DNA of 64,000 nt from Antedon mediterranea (taxonomy: Eukaryota; Echinodermata; Crinoidea; Comatulida; Antedonidae). The stretch spans positions 20,948,932 through 21,012,931 of the forward strand of contig NC_092679.1 of the NCBI RefSeq assembly GCF_964355755.1. The letters are read 5' to 3'. The notes under the pieces are model-generated. The model was not told where the DNA came from. It searched no databases and worked only from the letters and a program-made list of their open reading frames with translations. Made by a program: the position numbers and the translations under genes. Shown here piece after piece: positions 50,992 through 63,645 of this stretch (positions are counted from its first letter, which is position 1; each line of letters starts with the position of its first letter).

Positions 50992-51802
50992 GGGCCTGTT
51001 TCTGCTGCAACTGCTCAAAATATGGTATAAAAATACGGTATTTTTTATACCGTATTTTTTAGTACCCCGTTTCTGCTAACAATACTTCTTGGGTGGTCAT
51101 GTTAAATTTCATCTTTTTTACCCAAATTGCCATTCATTTATTTGATCGATAATTAAAAGTCGCAATAAAGGAAATTTTACGTCTCACTTTCAACAGCCTA
51201 GCCCTAGTGATAGAGATGTTGTGAGAGCACAGAAAACATCGTAATGGGGACAATTAATTCGTTCCCTCCCCGAGTTATTGTATTTTACAATGTTGTACTG
51301 CTTTCGCAGGCTCTTCAGCTTTGAGTTTACTTGCTTTGGAGACAAGTCTATTCCATACTCCTGCTTTATTTTTTTAGAAATGTCTTTATAAATGTGGTTG
51401 TCCCTTTTATTACCTTTTAGTTGGCCAGACATTTTAGCTTCCCCACACACATTTATTTAGTAAAACTGTGACGTCTTCGCTCCACATTTTCGCCGAATAT
51501 ATCTATACACGTGTGTAAAGCAGCTGACAGCGACAGAAAATAAAAACACGAATGTTGACCTTTTGTCATGTAAAAAAAAAATATGGTATTTTTTATTGGC
51601 AGCAGAAACGGGTACAAAAAATACGGTATAAATTTGTAAATACCGTATTTTATCCACAAATTTTGAGGGGAAAATACGGTATACAAAATGCGGTATATTT
51701 TTTATGAGCGCAGTTTCTGCTGCCAAAAATATACCGTATATATACGGTATTAAAAAAATACCGTATAATATACGGTATTTATTTGGCAGCAGAAACAGGG
51801 CC
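50992..51802. mobile_element. Harbinger-like non-autonomous DNA transposon with nested inverted repeats
   Basis: About 810 bp bounded by inverted ends GG(G/C)CCTGTTTCTGCTGC (50992-51008 and 51785-51802). A second, inner inverted pair, GTACCC(C)GTTTCTGCT, sits at 51062-51077 and 51600-51615. A further inverted copy of the GTTTCTGCTGCC motif lies at about 51710-51726. Between the copies are several short palindromes of the form ATACGGTAT. The flanking bases (TAT on the left, AAT on the right) resemble a diverged 3-bp target duplication. A Myb/SANT-like fragment is encoded inside, the accessory protein typical of PIF/Harbinger elements, but no transposase is present, so movement would need one supplied from elsewhere. 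It lies about 400 bp upstream of exon 1a. Confidence 0.8.
51190..51450 (-). CDS. Myb/SANT-like DNA-binding fragment inside the Harbinger-like element
   Basis: An 86-codon frame with TAA directly upstream of its ATG. Residues about 8-75 match the later part of the Myb/SANT-like domain found in PIF/Harbinger accessory proteins: KGNKRDNHIYKDISKKI, then LSPKQVNSKLKSLRKQYN, then the SGRERINCPHYD segment that ends such domains. The first helix, with its usual tryptophan, is missing, so this is either a second exon or a 5'-truncated copy. In full-length elements this protein binds the transposon ends and helps the transposase enter the nucleus. The open frame suggests recent origin, but there is no sign that it is used by the host. 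Confidence 0.65.
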   Translation of the reverse strand: MCGEAKMSGQLKGNKRDNHIYKDISKKIKQEYGIDLSPKQVNSKLKSLRKQYNIVKYNNSGRERINCPHYDVFCALTTSLSLGLGC

Positions 51803-52902
51803 AATGTATCAGAATGAAGGAATGTTTGACCTATGTATAAGCAATTATATAAATACTTATTAATCATATTTGAAAATACAATATAATTGTATATAATCAT
51901 GATAACATTTATTTTAAATAAATAAAAAATTAGTTTATTCAGTAGAGAAATAGTTGTATTTTTACATAGTTTATTAAAGAATATTACAATTAAATTATTA
52001 GACAAAAACAAATTAACTGTCAGTCCTATATTTCCACCAGATGTTGATATCGACAATAAGTAGTGTCCACAAGATATAGGGCATCTAGGCTAAACATAAG
52101 TAGACAAGCCACTGGCACAAAGCCTGCTGCTACGTCTTTCTACCAACAGAGGGTTTAAGCTGGTTATTAATGAGGCTTGAACAAACTAGGTTAAGACAGC
52201 AACCCACTTCAACAGCCAGTATAATAAGGATATTATGCTTGGACATTCAGTAATCATAATATATGATTGAAGTATATTCAGTTGTTTTAAAAAAAAATTA
52301 GCTGATTGTCTGTAGGCCACTGTATCTGAATTCTGTAATTACAGTGTCACATACAGTATGTATCACATGTGATGCCTGTATTATGGCCATAAACCTTGCA
52401 GGATTTAGCAATACCCCCAAACCTTTATGTGCCATACTGTATATGGCGATACACAGTATGTAACTGTACTAAACGAAATACTCTAATTTAACACTCAATG
52501 AAAAAAAGCTAAACTCAAGAATAAATGTCCATATTACTGTATACAGAAAAAGTGAACTTTAAAGTAAATTCAAAAGGGCTTTTTTTGAAAACAAATATTT
52601 CCACAAATAGTTACAAGAAGGATATAGTCAGAGTGTTTGAAGTGGAAAGCAATCCTGAAGTGGAAAGCAATCCTATATTGTGTTTGTTTTCTTTATTGAA
52701 TGGACTTTAAAGTTGATATTATGACAAGCCTAAAAGCTATTGTGATATATTGTAAGTTTAGTATTCTCTTTCACAAGTTGACATACGATATTAAGTAATT
52801 TAAATAGTCACAAAAGTGATACTGCACCCAGTCTAGCAAATATGTCATTAAATGTTGTTATGAATCATGAGAAAAAAAGCAAACAAAATTATAATTTACC
52901 AT

Positions 52903-53000
52903 AAAGTGGTCTAGTGGTTAAAGTGTAAACAAGAAGTTTGATGTTCAAATCCAACCAGTATAGGTTTATATTATCTTCAATATAATAATCTACATGTTGG
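52903..53000 (+). mobile_element. tRNA-derived SINE fragment
   Basis: A-box-like TGGTCTAGTGG followed about 35 bp later by B-box-like TGTTCAAATCC. The body is short and eroded, with no clear tail. Confidence 0.5.
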
Positions 53001-53689
53001 ACCTGATTTAAGTCTAACTAACTAAAGTACTTGATACAACAGCAGAGCAAATCAAGCCTGTAGCCAGAATTTTTACAGGGGGGTTCTTTTTTCCACAATT
53101 AGGGGAAAAGTGCAAACATAAGCAACTGAAGAAGAAATATTTAGACCTAGCCTATTAGATAAAAATAATTTGCCTGCTTGTTAGGTAAGATTGGTCAAAA
53201 AATTGTCGTTAGTACTGTTAATAGCCTAAGCCTATTTACTAGACTTTTCGCTGCTGGTCTCCAGTTTCTTCTTTCTTTCGAACCCTATGAATCCCTTTGG
53301 AGACAAGCTTAGAAATCTATCTTTAATTTTATCTATCTTGAATATTCATTTTTTGTGTAATTTATTTATTTTCTGTGAAACAGACACCATATCAAATTTA
53401 AACAGAGCATATTCAAGTTGTTTTTACTCCAGTCTTCATACACAATGATTTATTTTCATTTTATTCGTACAAGTTGCGTTATTTTGTTGTATTGTACCTA
53501 TCTGTGTTTTATTACTACTCCACCAATTTCATTTCATAATGTAATGTATTATGTTATACTTATAGTAAATATTAGTACAGCATTCAGGATCTGACACACT
53601 AACCTCTACCATACTAACCAGTTCATGGGTTTTAAGTACAAACTTTTTTTGTATGCATTATAAATAGAAATATCATAATATATGAATAC

Positions 53690-53816
53690 TAAGGCACTAT
53701 CAAACTAGTTTTTTGAAAAAAGGTGTGATGTATGCCCAAATATGGTAGTGATATGACATCATCGTGTTCACATCATATTTTGTTGTAATGTAAAGTTTGA
53801 TAGACATTTAGCTTTA
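53690..53816. mobile_element. Family-A miniature element
   Basis: The left end is eroded (CACTATCAAACTAG). There is one core unit (GCCCAAATATGGTAGTGATA), and the right end is AAGTTTGATAGACATTTAGC. Confidence 0.6.
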
Positions 53817-54983
53817 CGGTTTGACAAAAATATGAAACGATTTAAAAAAAAACTATTAAAAAAAAATGTCTGAAGGACTTCAAACGTAATTAATTGATGA
53901 ACAAAGTTCAATTATTATCAGTTACACTCGTCAACAGATGAGACAAAGAATTTGGTAAAGTATATGCAAATAAATTTTTGCCAAAATATAGTGGGAAGTT
54001 ACATAGGTTTAATAGGGAATAGGAGGGCTAATGGCATTGATAAAATACATGTATTTGTTTAGCTGTAGATAGACAGATTCAAGTTCTCCAACATCCCTTG
54101 CCCCACTTCCTACCCCTTGGGAAAAATTATAATGCAAAAGATATGACATTAGCACAATTTAATACTTTTTAGACCTTTCCCCCTCATCCTTATTTCAAAA
54201 TCGTGGATCTGGAAGAGTTGCCAAATTGTGCAATATAGATACTGATAGGGAGCCTGTACTTATAGACCTAGTAATTAATATAATAGCAACCCTATTGATG
54301 GGCTACCTGGCTACCAATTACTTCACCTTCCCACCATCTATCATATTAGCAAGAACAACTATTTGCCTGCGAAATTTCCAAAAATATAATTCATACTGGA
54401 TGGCCTAACTTGTACTTAAGCTAGTGGGTTTTCATTCCCAGAAACCTTTCATTTTAAAACCAAATCAGAAGATTGATAATCATGAATTCTTGAACCTTGA
54501 TTGAGGAGAAATAATTAATATTTAATATTAACCATATTCCAAGAAAGAAAAAAAAGTTACGCCTTATTAAAGATAAAACCGACTCAAAGTAATGAGAGGA
54601 ATACTTATTAATTTTGCAGCAAACTTTGGTTGCCAATATCGTCCACAAAAATTAAGTGCAAAGTGTATTATTTTATGAAAAACGTAAGCATATTGAAGCT
54701 GTTGGTCTGGAGGATGGAGTGGGCACGAGAGTTGATTGTTAATTAATTAACAATTTCAAGTTTTAATGACAAGACGTTGGGATTCCTTGCAATCAATGAT
54801 TACTTTATAACTAACTATTGTAGACTATATGCACACATTTGCTTGAAATGGTATGCTATAATGTCTTGCATTATCATCATCATCATCTACAGTCCAATTC
54901 TTATTAGAGTTTGATGTTCGTTGTTAAGTGTTTCTTGTGGATGATGAGAATAAACAAACCAACAGTGGTGTTGGTAGTCTATG

Positions 54984-55216
54984 AGTGCCGCTTAACCTGG
55001 ATAAACCAACATTAATAGCCCTTAACCCAATTAAAGAGGATGACAATATAAAAAGGATTTTAGTGGAATTCTTCTCTACAAATGGTATAGTTCATGAACT
55101 CAAGTGGAAGGTTCCCCACAAACCACCATCATCATTTAATGAAAATTTCGAGTCATGTATATTTCGCTCTTTGAGGATAAAGGCTGTTGTCGGTTTATCC
55201 AGGTAAGCTAGGCACG
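54984..55216. mobile_element. Family-G miniature element (233 bp)
   Basis: Left AGTGCCGCTTAACCTGGATAA and right GGTTTATCCAGGTAAGC plus TAGGCACG form inverted ends of about 27 bp. A 73-codon frame spans the element and runs into its right end; it is a by-product of the repeat, not a supported gene. The right end contains AG|GTAAG, a strong splice-donor match on the plus strand. Confidence 0.65.
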
Positions 55217-56159
55217 GAACTTAAACAGTTGTTGCTTCCCAGGTGTCGTGTGTCAATGTTTAGGTAGTGTTTTTAGTACCTAGTTTTACATAATTTGTTG
55301 CTTTTCCATAGCATTGTTCTGCAGTTCTGCAAACACAACATGTTGAGTACCAATATTTGTACTATACTTATACCTTTTTATGCAAATATGTACCAGGACA
55401 TGATGACAGATGCTTATTCAAAATGGGTCCTTTATGGAAACTAGTCTAATAATTATATAACTTGGCCATTACATTTCATTGCAGGGCTTCAGTTAAATCC
55501 ATAACATTTGTATTGGCTTTAGCAGCTCACTAGCTTCATTGTGTTAGAACAAGGAAATATTACGATCGGTCCAACTATATAAATCTATACAATTTATTAT
55601 AAAACTTTATAATAGGAAACTTTTATGTCGCATATGATTGACAGTAAATGAAGGCTGAAGATTCAAATAAAAAAATGTCTGTAGATAAAAAAAATCATAA
55701 AGAACAGTACTGTATATAAACAACATATAGATGATACTATATATAGCAACATTATATAATTAAATAATTTTGAATTATGATAAAAACAATTAAGCCTGTA
55801 AATTGAAGGTAATCCTATAAATTATCAGGGTATATACCTTGTTTAATTATGCACATAAAATAGTATAATCTATTATCATTCTATTAAATCTGGTTTATTA
55901 TCTATTGTCTTTCTTATTCTTTTATCTATATATGTATATCATAAATATTTATAAATTTAAGGTGTATTGATACAAAATTATGATTTACAATTTTATTATT
56001 ATTTTTTGAATTACAAAATATTACTGTATTATTAAATTTTAATATTTCATTGTTTTCTTTTAAAGGATAATTATAAAACCGTTGATACTTTAATATCATA
56101 ATAATACAAATATTTTTTCATATTCATAATTTATTAATATTACACAGTTTTTAAAATTT

Positions 56160-56355
56160 ATTTTTATTTCATACGCATCCAACAATGAGCAGGATGGATA
56201 AACTATTTTATAATTTATTGTGCTTAAACTTATTATTTGAGACTTAGTTAGTGGTGTTGAATGACTCATAAGTTACAAAACTGGCACTAAGTAAGGATTG
56301 AACCCTGTACCTTGGGATTAGGCAAGGAAAGCACCACCAAGCTACAGCTCGAGTT
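56160..56355 (-). mobile_element. tRNA-derived SINE (family 1), minus strand
   Basis: Reverse reading gives AGCTGTAGCTTGGTGGTGC, AGGGTTCAATCC, the family-1 body strings and ATGCGTATGAAATAAAAA. It is more diverged than the 6.4-kb copy. Confidence 0.78.
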
Positions 56356-56891
56356 ATTAAATGTATTTCTATTTTTTTATTTTTTTTATTATTTATTGCC
56401 AAAAACCAGTTACAAACAAACAAAAACACAGAAACTAAGGGAGTAGGCAGGAACCTAAAAGTGAACCTAATCACTATAACAAGAGTTCAGGTTCCGTACT
56501 CCCAAAGTAACAACAATGATATATAATAAACTATATAAAAATATTTAAATAACAAATAGACGAATCAACAGTGTCAATATAAAAAAAACCGGATAAAATA
56601 CATTGCTATTATACATGTATGTATGCACTTGTGTAAATATGAATATATTGAAAATTAAATAATGATAATTTATTGGTAATATTTGTCACATGTACTGAAC
56701 CATCAAACAATGTAAATACGTGCTGATTAAATTTTTTTTTATCACAACAAACAGAACAACAAACAGAATCCTAAACAGGAATAAGATTAAAAACAAATTA
56801 TATATTAATTTATGGTTATGGCACCTTTTGTATTCTATGAACACTGCAATAGTGATCTGGAATTTACATTATCAAATTCTATATTTTTTTA

Positions 56892-57211
56892 AAGTCTTTG
56901 TGTTGTACCCCAAAAACCTGAAAAATGAAGATTATTACAGACTTGACAACAAAGTTAATCACTTCTGTAGATAAAAAACCTGAAAAAATTATGTTTTCAC
57001 TTATAAAATGAGTGTTAAATTCAACCAAAAACCCATTGGCTGACAGCCAATTTGACTATTTTTTGGCTTTTAATTACAGTTTTTTTTCAGGAATATAATT
57101 TTTTTTAGATCCAATTTTTAGTCAAAGTGAATACCTAATATGTGATGTTAAAATGGCACATTGAACAAAAAAAAATTTGTTTTTTCAGGCAGAGGGACAA
57201 TATATCTTTAA
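56892..57211. mobile_element. Family-B miniature element
   Basis: Left end CTTTGTGTTGTACCCCAAAA and right end AGAGGGACAATATATCTTTA. The internal string TTAAAATGGCACATTGAACA matches the other copies. Confidence 0.7.
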
Positions 57212-57944
57212 TATTTGAATATGAACGTTGTAAAATTGAATACAATTAAGCATTAAAGAAGAATAATACCTAAATTAATATACTAATTATAATAATAATT
57301 TATGAAACGTTTTGTTTTATTAGTCCGATACAAGGAAGTACCAAGTCCAATCTGCTTTGAGTTACACCCTAATAGCGATTCTTAATCAAACAAATGACTC
57401 ATAAATGCAATTAGACAGAAAACCCAAACCCTGTTCATTAAACAAAGGTGGCTGTTGGATTAATTAGCCAGGCTCTTTGCCATGTACACAATAGATAATG
57501 ATAATCTCAACCAGCTATCCAATTATTCCTTGTTTGTGTTAGAACAACCGACATTTTGGATTTTTAATTTCAGGCCCTTCTGTGGCATATGGGATGTTTT
57601 TATTACAAAATCACACTTTATTCTACATGCATTTTGATGCCTATAATATTAATAGCCTATTATTATACTAGCCTACGTTATCTTGATAATATCACTCTTT
57701 CTATTCTCTCTAAATAATGATTTAAAACATTTTATATTCAGTAATAATAATTAAATTAATGATATGATCATTTAATATACCAAATTTTACAGTAGCCTAG
57801 GTGAAATCAACACCCTATGCATAAAAACATTGTTATGTATTAATTTAATGATACATTTCCATCTAATAATTCTATTAATATTAATATATATATTAAATTT
57901 AAATAGATATAATATCGGGATAAAAAAACTAATTAAAAAGAATG

Positions 57945-58265
57945 TACTGCTGTAACTGCAATAACATATATAATTCTAGTTTGTTTCAATGAAGAAGTTT
58001 ATTCTTATTTTATAGTCTCTGAAATAAACAGTGTTCCCTCAAAAAAGCTTGCTAAACAATGGAAAAATATAGTAACTGCAGTAGCTGCCTGCAGTAGAAT
58101 GTGGCATGGTCCCTTATAATTTAACATGTATATAACAGTATATAATATTAATTGTTCTTTATATCGTGTATAAAAATGATTTAAACCATTAAAAGATAAA
58201 GAGTAAGTAAAGTATAGTTTACTGCAGTAACTGCAGTAGAATGTGATGACATGGTCCCATATTTA
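57945..58265. mobile_element. Family-E element cluster
   Basis: Three sites: TACTGCTGTAACTGCAATAA (57945), GTAACTGCAGTAGCTGCCTG (58069) and TTTACTGCAGTAACTGCAGT (58219). The last two are each followed by GAATGTG, ATGGTCCC and an AT-rich string, as direct repeats about 150 bp apart. Lone related sites lie at 35730 and 59385. Confidence 0.5.
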
Positions 58266-59695
58266 AAGAAGTATTTAATAGTAACCTTGTTTCTTCGTTA
58301 TTTTCTTAATATCAATAGTAGAATGATTTGCTTTCTACAATTTCATTTATGATTACCTTTTTTGCAAAATGACATTTATTTTTATAGCATAATAAAAAAA
58401 CACTTACACTTGATGTCCAGTTGCCTACTACAATTGTGTCTTTCCCCTACATTCTTTGCAAAGTAATTAAAATGTATGTAGAGATTCACGTAACAAATTA
58501 AAATGTTAATATATCTATGTGAAATTATGAAGATCTTGAACAATTACTACTTATGTATTGCTATTTAATGATATTGTTAAATGATAAAAAACAACAAAAA
58601 TTTCTATTGAGAATTGCAATAAAGATATATTTTTAATTAGTTCAGTTCAGTTGAATCTAATAGGAATATTTTGTTTTCTCTTTCTTTCAAAAATGATAAT
58701 TTTAATCAATTTTTCCAATGGTTAAGAAAAGATATTTCTGAATAGATATTTATTGTATTGTTATATAAAATTTTGATTTGCATAAATTAAAAAAAAGTAG
58801 TTCTCTACCACACAAGAGAAGTTAAAATTTATATTTACAATGTAATATTAATAAAATGTAAAAAACAAATGGTTAATTTAAGTTAGTTGAAGTTAAAAAA
58901 AAAGTAAAACTCAATCTTTTTCCATTGAATCTTTATTTCCATTCTTCACTTTATGAAAAAGTACAATATCACATTCTTAGAAAAGAAAATTAATTTTGTG
59001 ATAATTTAAACTAGGCAGTTGTAAAAATTAAAGTAAAACAAATGTAATGTTTTACTACAGTTTTTCTTTCATTTTATGCCAATTGTCGAGGCATGTCGAC
59101 ATCAGCTGTGGCAACATTGAAAATGAATAATTTAATTGCCAATCAGGGTAGTTTACTCAAGGACAAGGATAACATACAAAACAAGACATTTTGTTTGTTT
59201 CATAAACAGATGTGTACAGTATGTGCTATATTAAATTATGGACTCTCTTCCATGATTACATTTTATAAATAGTTTTTTCTTGAGCAAACATGATACAGTG
59301 AGTGAATATGCATAAAGAACACTATAAAAGTGATATTGACAGAAACTGCAAAGTAAAAGGGTCTTTATTTTGAGATATAGTTACTGCAGAAAACATAATA
59401 TACTGCAGTATTAACAGATTATTATTATTATTGCTATGCCACTTTTATTGGCTAGCTGCAACCAAATCAACAGTTTCTTTATTTGACATTTAGGATAAGA
59501 TGTTTTTTACACCATGGCCAGTTATTTGGAAACAAAAGCAGAAAGAAGAATAAGCAGAAACTTGTTTATATAAAGTTTATTTACCGCAACAAAAATAATA
59601 TTTGGTATTATTCAGCAGAATGGAATGGAACGTGCAAAATATAACTTACTATAGAATAGAAAGCAAAGACTTTTAAAAATGTCTGCACTTGTGAC

Positions 59696-59800
59696 GTAAC
59701 CATATGAATATGATGATGTCATATCAATACCATATTTGGGTACACCACTACCATTTTTTTTTGTCAAACTAGTTTGATAGTGTAGACATGAAGAGCTTTA
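59696..59800. mobile_element. Family-A miniature element, left-truncated
   Basis: Contains TGATGATGTCATATCAATAC, one core unit and a well-kept right end (TTTGTCAAACTAGTTTGATA, then GTGTAGACATGAAGAGCTTTA split by a two-base insertion). Confidence 0.65.
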
Positions 59801-62459
59801 GAGCTACTCTTGTTCACAAACAAAACATTTTCAATTAATTAAGCGGAAGAATCTAAATATTTACTCAACAAATTCATACACAAAAATAAACAAGATGCTA
59901 GTAGTTTTTACAATGCTTGAATAAATTCAGTAAAAGAGCTAAACCTGATTTGATTAACAATAATAGAATTAATTATGTATGGTGATATTATACTATACAA
60001 TGTAATCGTGTAAAGCCAGACTGTACATCAGACAAAATAATAAAATTAATATTTGTAACATCTGGTTAGAGGTAAAATAGAATGTAAATATTGTTAAAAA
60101 GATAATATGGAATTTATGAAAGAAATATTGATATAACTATATGCCAGATCTTTTGTGGGTATTTTCTAGATCTATAGTACGTATGACCACAGTACTGTTT
60201 CTATAATGATAAAATAACAATGTAGATTTAAGCCAGGGGAAACACAAGTTATCATTGACATCACCTTTCAAAATTTGGACAAAAACGTCGCATCAACTCA
60301 AGGTCGATATGTCAGTGACAACCTATCTAGTCTTTAGACTCTGTTATGCCTACACTTTGACATTAATACCACAGAAAATCCTAATTTGTGATACTGTAAC
60401 AAAAGAAAAGAATGAAAATAAACCAATCTTTCATCACCAATCAGTAATATCATGGAAAATTTATATGATACAGGGAGGACTTTCGCATACAGGTTGCTGA
60501 TGATGAATGAGAGAAACATATATGGCCTTATATAATGTTTAATATCTAATCTATATACTTAATATCTTTACAATAAAATGGGAAAATCAAATTGGTTACA
60601 TAAGTTTCAAAATCAAAATTATTATATAGTCATGAACAATGTTTTAGGGCGTGCTGAGTTTAAAACATCAAATTATCCAATATTTAAAATAATTCAATTT
60701 AAATATTAATAAATTGTAATAAAAACCTTACCTATTATTTAGCATCCCATTTAATGATACTCAGATGGAAAAACGACCTAGAGTAATGGAACGCGTTGTC
60801 ATTTTTATAAGCCTACAGAATGATAGCTGGGAAAGGATAAGCTGGCCTTGTATAGTGGGATCTATATTGAATATGAGTAGCTAGTTTTGATAATTGCTGG
60901 TACTACCTGGTGTATATATTACCTAAATATTATTATCTGCTTGCATTGTTTTACATACTTAACATAATATCAAGGGTATTTTGTGAATGCTTACCTTTTA
61001 GTATGAGTAGGGACTTTTTATTTGTATGACACGTACAATGGCACCAAACACCAAAAAACGAAGCATTACATACTTAACGCACCGCGTATAAACGTGAGCC
61101 ACCATTGTAAAATGTAGTTTCAATAAATATTATATGTTATATTATAAGAGACATTTCCATCTACAAACTAATTAATGTTGGGAGAGCTATATGGCACAAT
61201 GGAGAGTTGAGACCTAGACAAATGCACATACAGTAGTGCACGATAAAGAACTATTTGGAAAAAGCAGGGGCTTTTCTGTAAGGTTGCGCTGCACTATGGC
61301 TGCCTTGGTTTTCCCGCGCCTAATCGGAATTTTCTCAATATCCATATTTTATTTATTGTGGACCGTTAAATATAATTTAACATTTAAGCTAACTTAATGT
61401 AAATTGCCTTGACACTATCATAGATCTGTGTGTAAACAACAGATAATCGTCACGCTCTGCTGCTTTGTAGTTTTTAATTTCATCTAACATATTGTTTTTT
61501 TGCACTAATAGTAATACTTTTTTTTGTACTAATAGTAATACTGTTTTACCTTTAATTTGTGGCCCTATAGTCAGAATGTATACGCAACATTGCTATTTTT
61601 ATCTTTTTCAGTTGTGCGTACTACAAAAATCTTCAATACATTGTCCAGTACAATTATGATTTTACCAAATAAAAGTTTAATAAATTCTAGTTTATTTATT
61701 TACAGTCTTCTATTAAACTAATTGTAACATTAGAACATTAGGTATGGACATGACAATTGCGATTTTTATGTCAGTTAGGTACTTCAGATTTAATTTGAAT
61801 GCAATCATGTTTCATTTTATCAGGAAATGAATTTATTAATTTACTTCAAGTGCCAAACTTTTTATCAGTTTAACATTAAATTTGAAATAAAAATCTAATT
61901 GTTTAAATATGGACTTGAAATTGACAAATTACAAAATGCGTTGTCATTGTATGCTAATTTGCATATTTTTATAAAAACTTTATGAAAGAAATATTTTTTC
62001 AGATTAAAAAAATGTAATTGTTTACATTTGTAAGTTATTTTTTAAAGACACCTTCCCTACAATTTGTGATGTTTTGTAAAAATAATACATATATTACTTT
62101 AAAAACATTAAACCAGGTCATTCCTTGTCTTAAATGTACGATTTATGGTAAATTATGATAAAAAGTGCAATGCATTTTGGGATTTATAGCGGGCCTATAT
62201 AATTAGTAGAATCGACTTTTTTTTTCACATTTTTAACCATTTAAAGACGAAAAAAGTTATCGAAATAGGACCATATAGTATTATTTTTACATTAAATATA
62301 GTTTGTGTCTTAAATTAGATCTAAAAAACGTAGGGAAGGTGTCTTTAAATTTATTTTATTTTTTAATTTATTTTAAATCAACTGACAGAGATAAAAACCT
62401 CCACTAAAAAGTTGTAAATAAATGTATTATTCTGGTGTGTGTGTGTATTCCTCATTCAA

Positions 62460-62640
62460 TCAATCGTTCGATTTATATAGCGCCATTCCAACATTCATTG
62501 CTCAATAAAAAAATAAAATAAAAAAAATTAGAAAAGGTGAGTTTTGAGTAGTGACTTAAAGTGACTCAATAATGATGTGTGTTTAATGTTCAAGGGTAGG
62601 TGGTTCCAGAGCCTAGGTCCAGCAACAATTATAAAAAATA
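62460..62640 (+). repeat. Dispersed repeat with TTTATATAGCGCC motif
   Basis: CGATTTATATAGCGCCATTC, then GTGAGTTTTGAGTAGTGACT and GTGGTTCCAGAGCCTAGG. This string order is familiar from widespread repeats of marine animals; the class is unresolved. The copy has no open frame. Confidence 0.4.
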
Positions 62641-62910
62641 GCAGTCTATAGGCCTAACTGTCAGTAACCTACCATATTAATTAAAAATTCTACCAGTAAC
62701 AAATTAAAATGCCAACCTTAATTAATTCTGGGTATAATAACTGTTACATTTTCAAGGAATTAATAAAAATAGATTTTCAAGGTTTAATTAAAAAAATATG
62801 ATATCATTAAAGCATAAGGAAGATTGAGTAATTAATTTTTATGGCTCTTCTGTTAATTGGATTTGCCCCTCTGTTCACAACATACCAATAAAAGGATATG
62901 ATGATATTAA

Positions 62911-63060
62911 GCTGTCAAACTATATGTTACAAAAAAAGATATCATAGCACTACAATATTTGGGCATATCACCACCATATTTGGGCACATCACCACCATAT
63001 TTGGGTGTGCAAATCACACTTTTTTGTCACATGCTATAGTTTGGTAGTATAGACAGGGCT
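62911..63060. mobile_element. Family-A miniature element with three core units and TTAA flanks
   Basis: TTAA lies immediately outside both ends (62907-62910, 63061-63064). Three successive CACCACCATATTTGGGCA-type units make an intermediate between the usual two and the array of about ten at 13.2 kb. Confidence 0.72.
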
Positions 63061-63529
63061 TTAAACAGCTATGTAAAAACTATCGAATACTGTTTGTGCA
63101 ATAGGTCAAGTACTGTAGGCCTACTAAAAAAAGTACTTATCTAAAACCAAGCCTACAAACAATTACTTAATAGCTATACACCCTATACTAGCTAAAGCCC
63201 ATCAATGATTAAAAAGATAATTTTCCAAGATTCCGATATCCGTGAAATATTAATAACTTAACGTACTTCCTACTTAGATGTCCGGATAAAACTTAGGCCT
63301 ACCCGTTCCAGGTATTTTGTAACGGAAGTCTGACTAAAGGCTGCTTCATACACCTATAATTTTTTAAACACTAAATGCCTCATAAATATTTTTTCCAAAT
63401 TATTTACATGTACATCATGAGAAAAACCTAAAATTTACTATATACAGTTATGTCCTTAAAAGTTTTTTTTGGTTTTGAATATATAATTAACAATATAAAA
63501 TAAAATGATTTTCCAGTCAAAATAGACAT

Positions 63530-63645
63530 AGACAAACTTTATCTGTCAGAAATTGTTCTCCTTGGCAAGATAAGATATTTAAATTATACATCAAACTTTA
63601 TTTGCCAGAAATTGTTCTCCTTGGCAAGATAAGATATTTCAATAC
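63530..63645. repeat. 59-bp tandem duplication
   Basis: AAACTTTATCTGTCAGAAAT starts one copy (63534) and AAACTTTATTTGCCAGAAAT the next (63593). The shared core includes TTCTCCTTGGCAAGATAAGA, with only a few differences, so the duplication is recent. Confidence 0.88.

Larger units (their letters stand above)
57212..62459. other. Gene-free stretch apart from listed repeats
   Basis: AT-rich throughout, with the family-E cluster, a family-A copy and no supported coding frame. Confidence 0.45.

Noticed and set aside
51453-52056. 199-codon and 77-codon minus-strand frames
   Set aside because: Phe/Ile/Tyr-rich translation of AT-rich DNA running across the Harbinger-like element's boundary.
54985-55206. 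73-codon plus-strand frame ending at a donor-like site
   Set aside because: It lies exactly between the inverted ends of the family-G element and has no recognisable domain.
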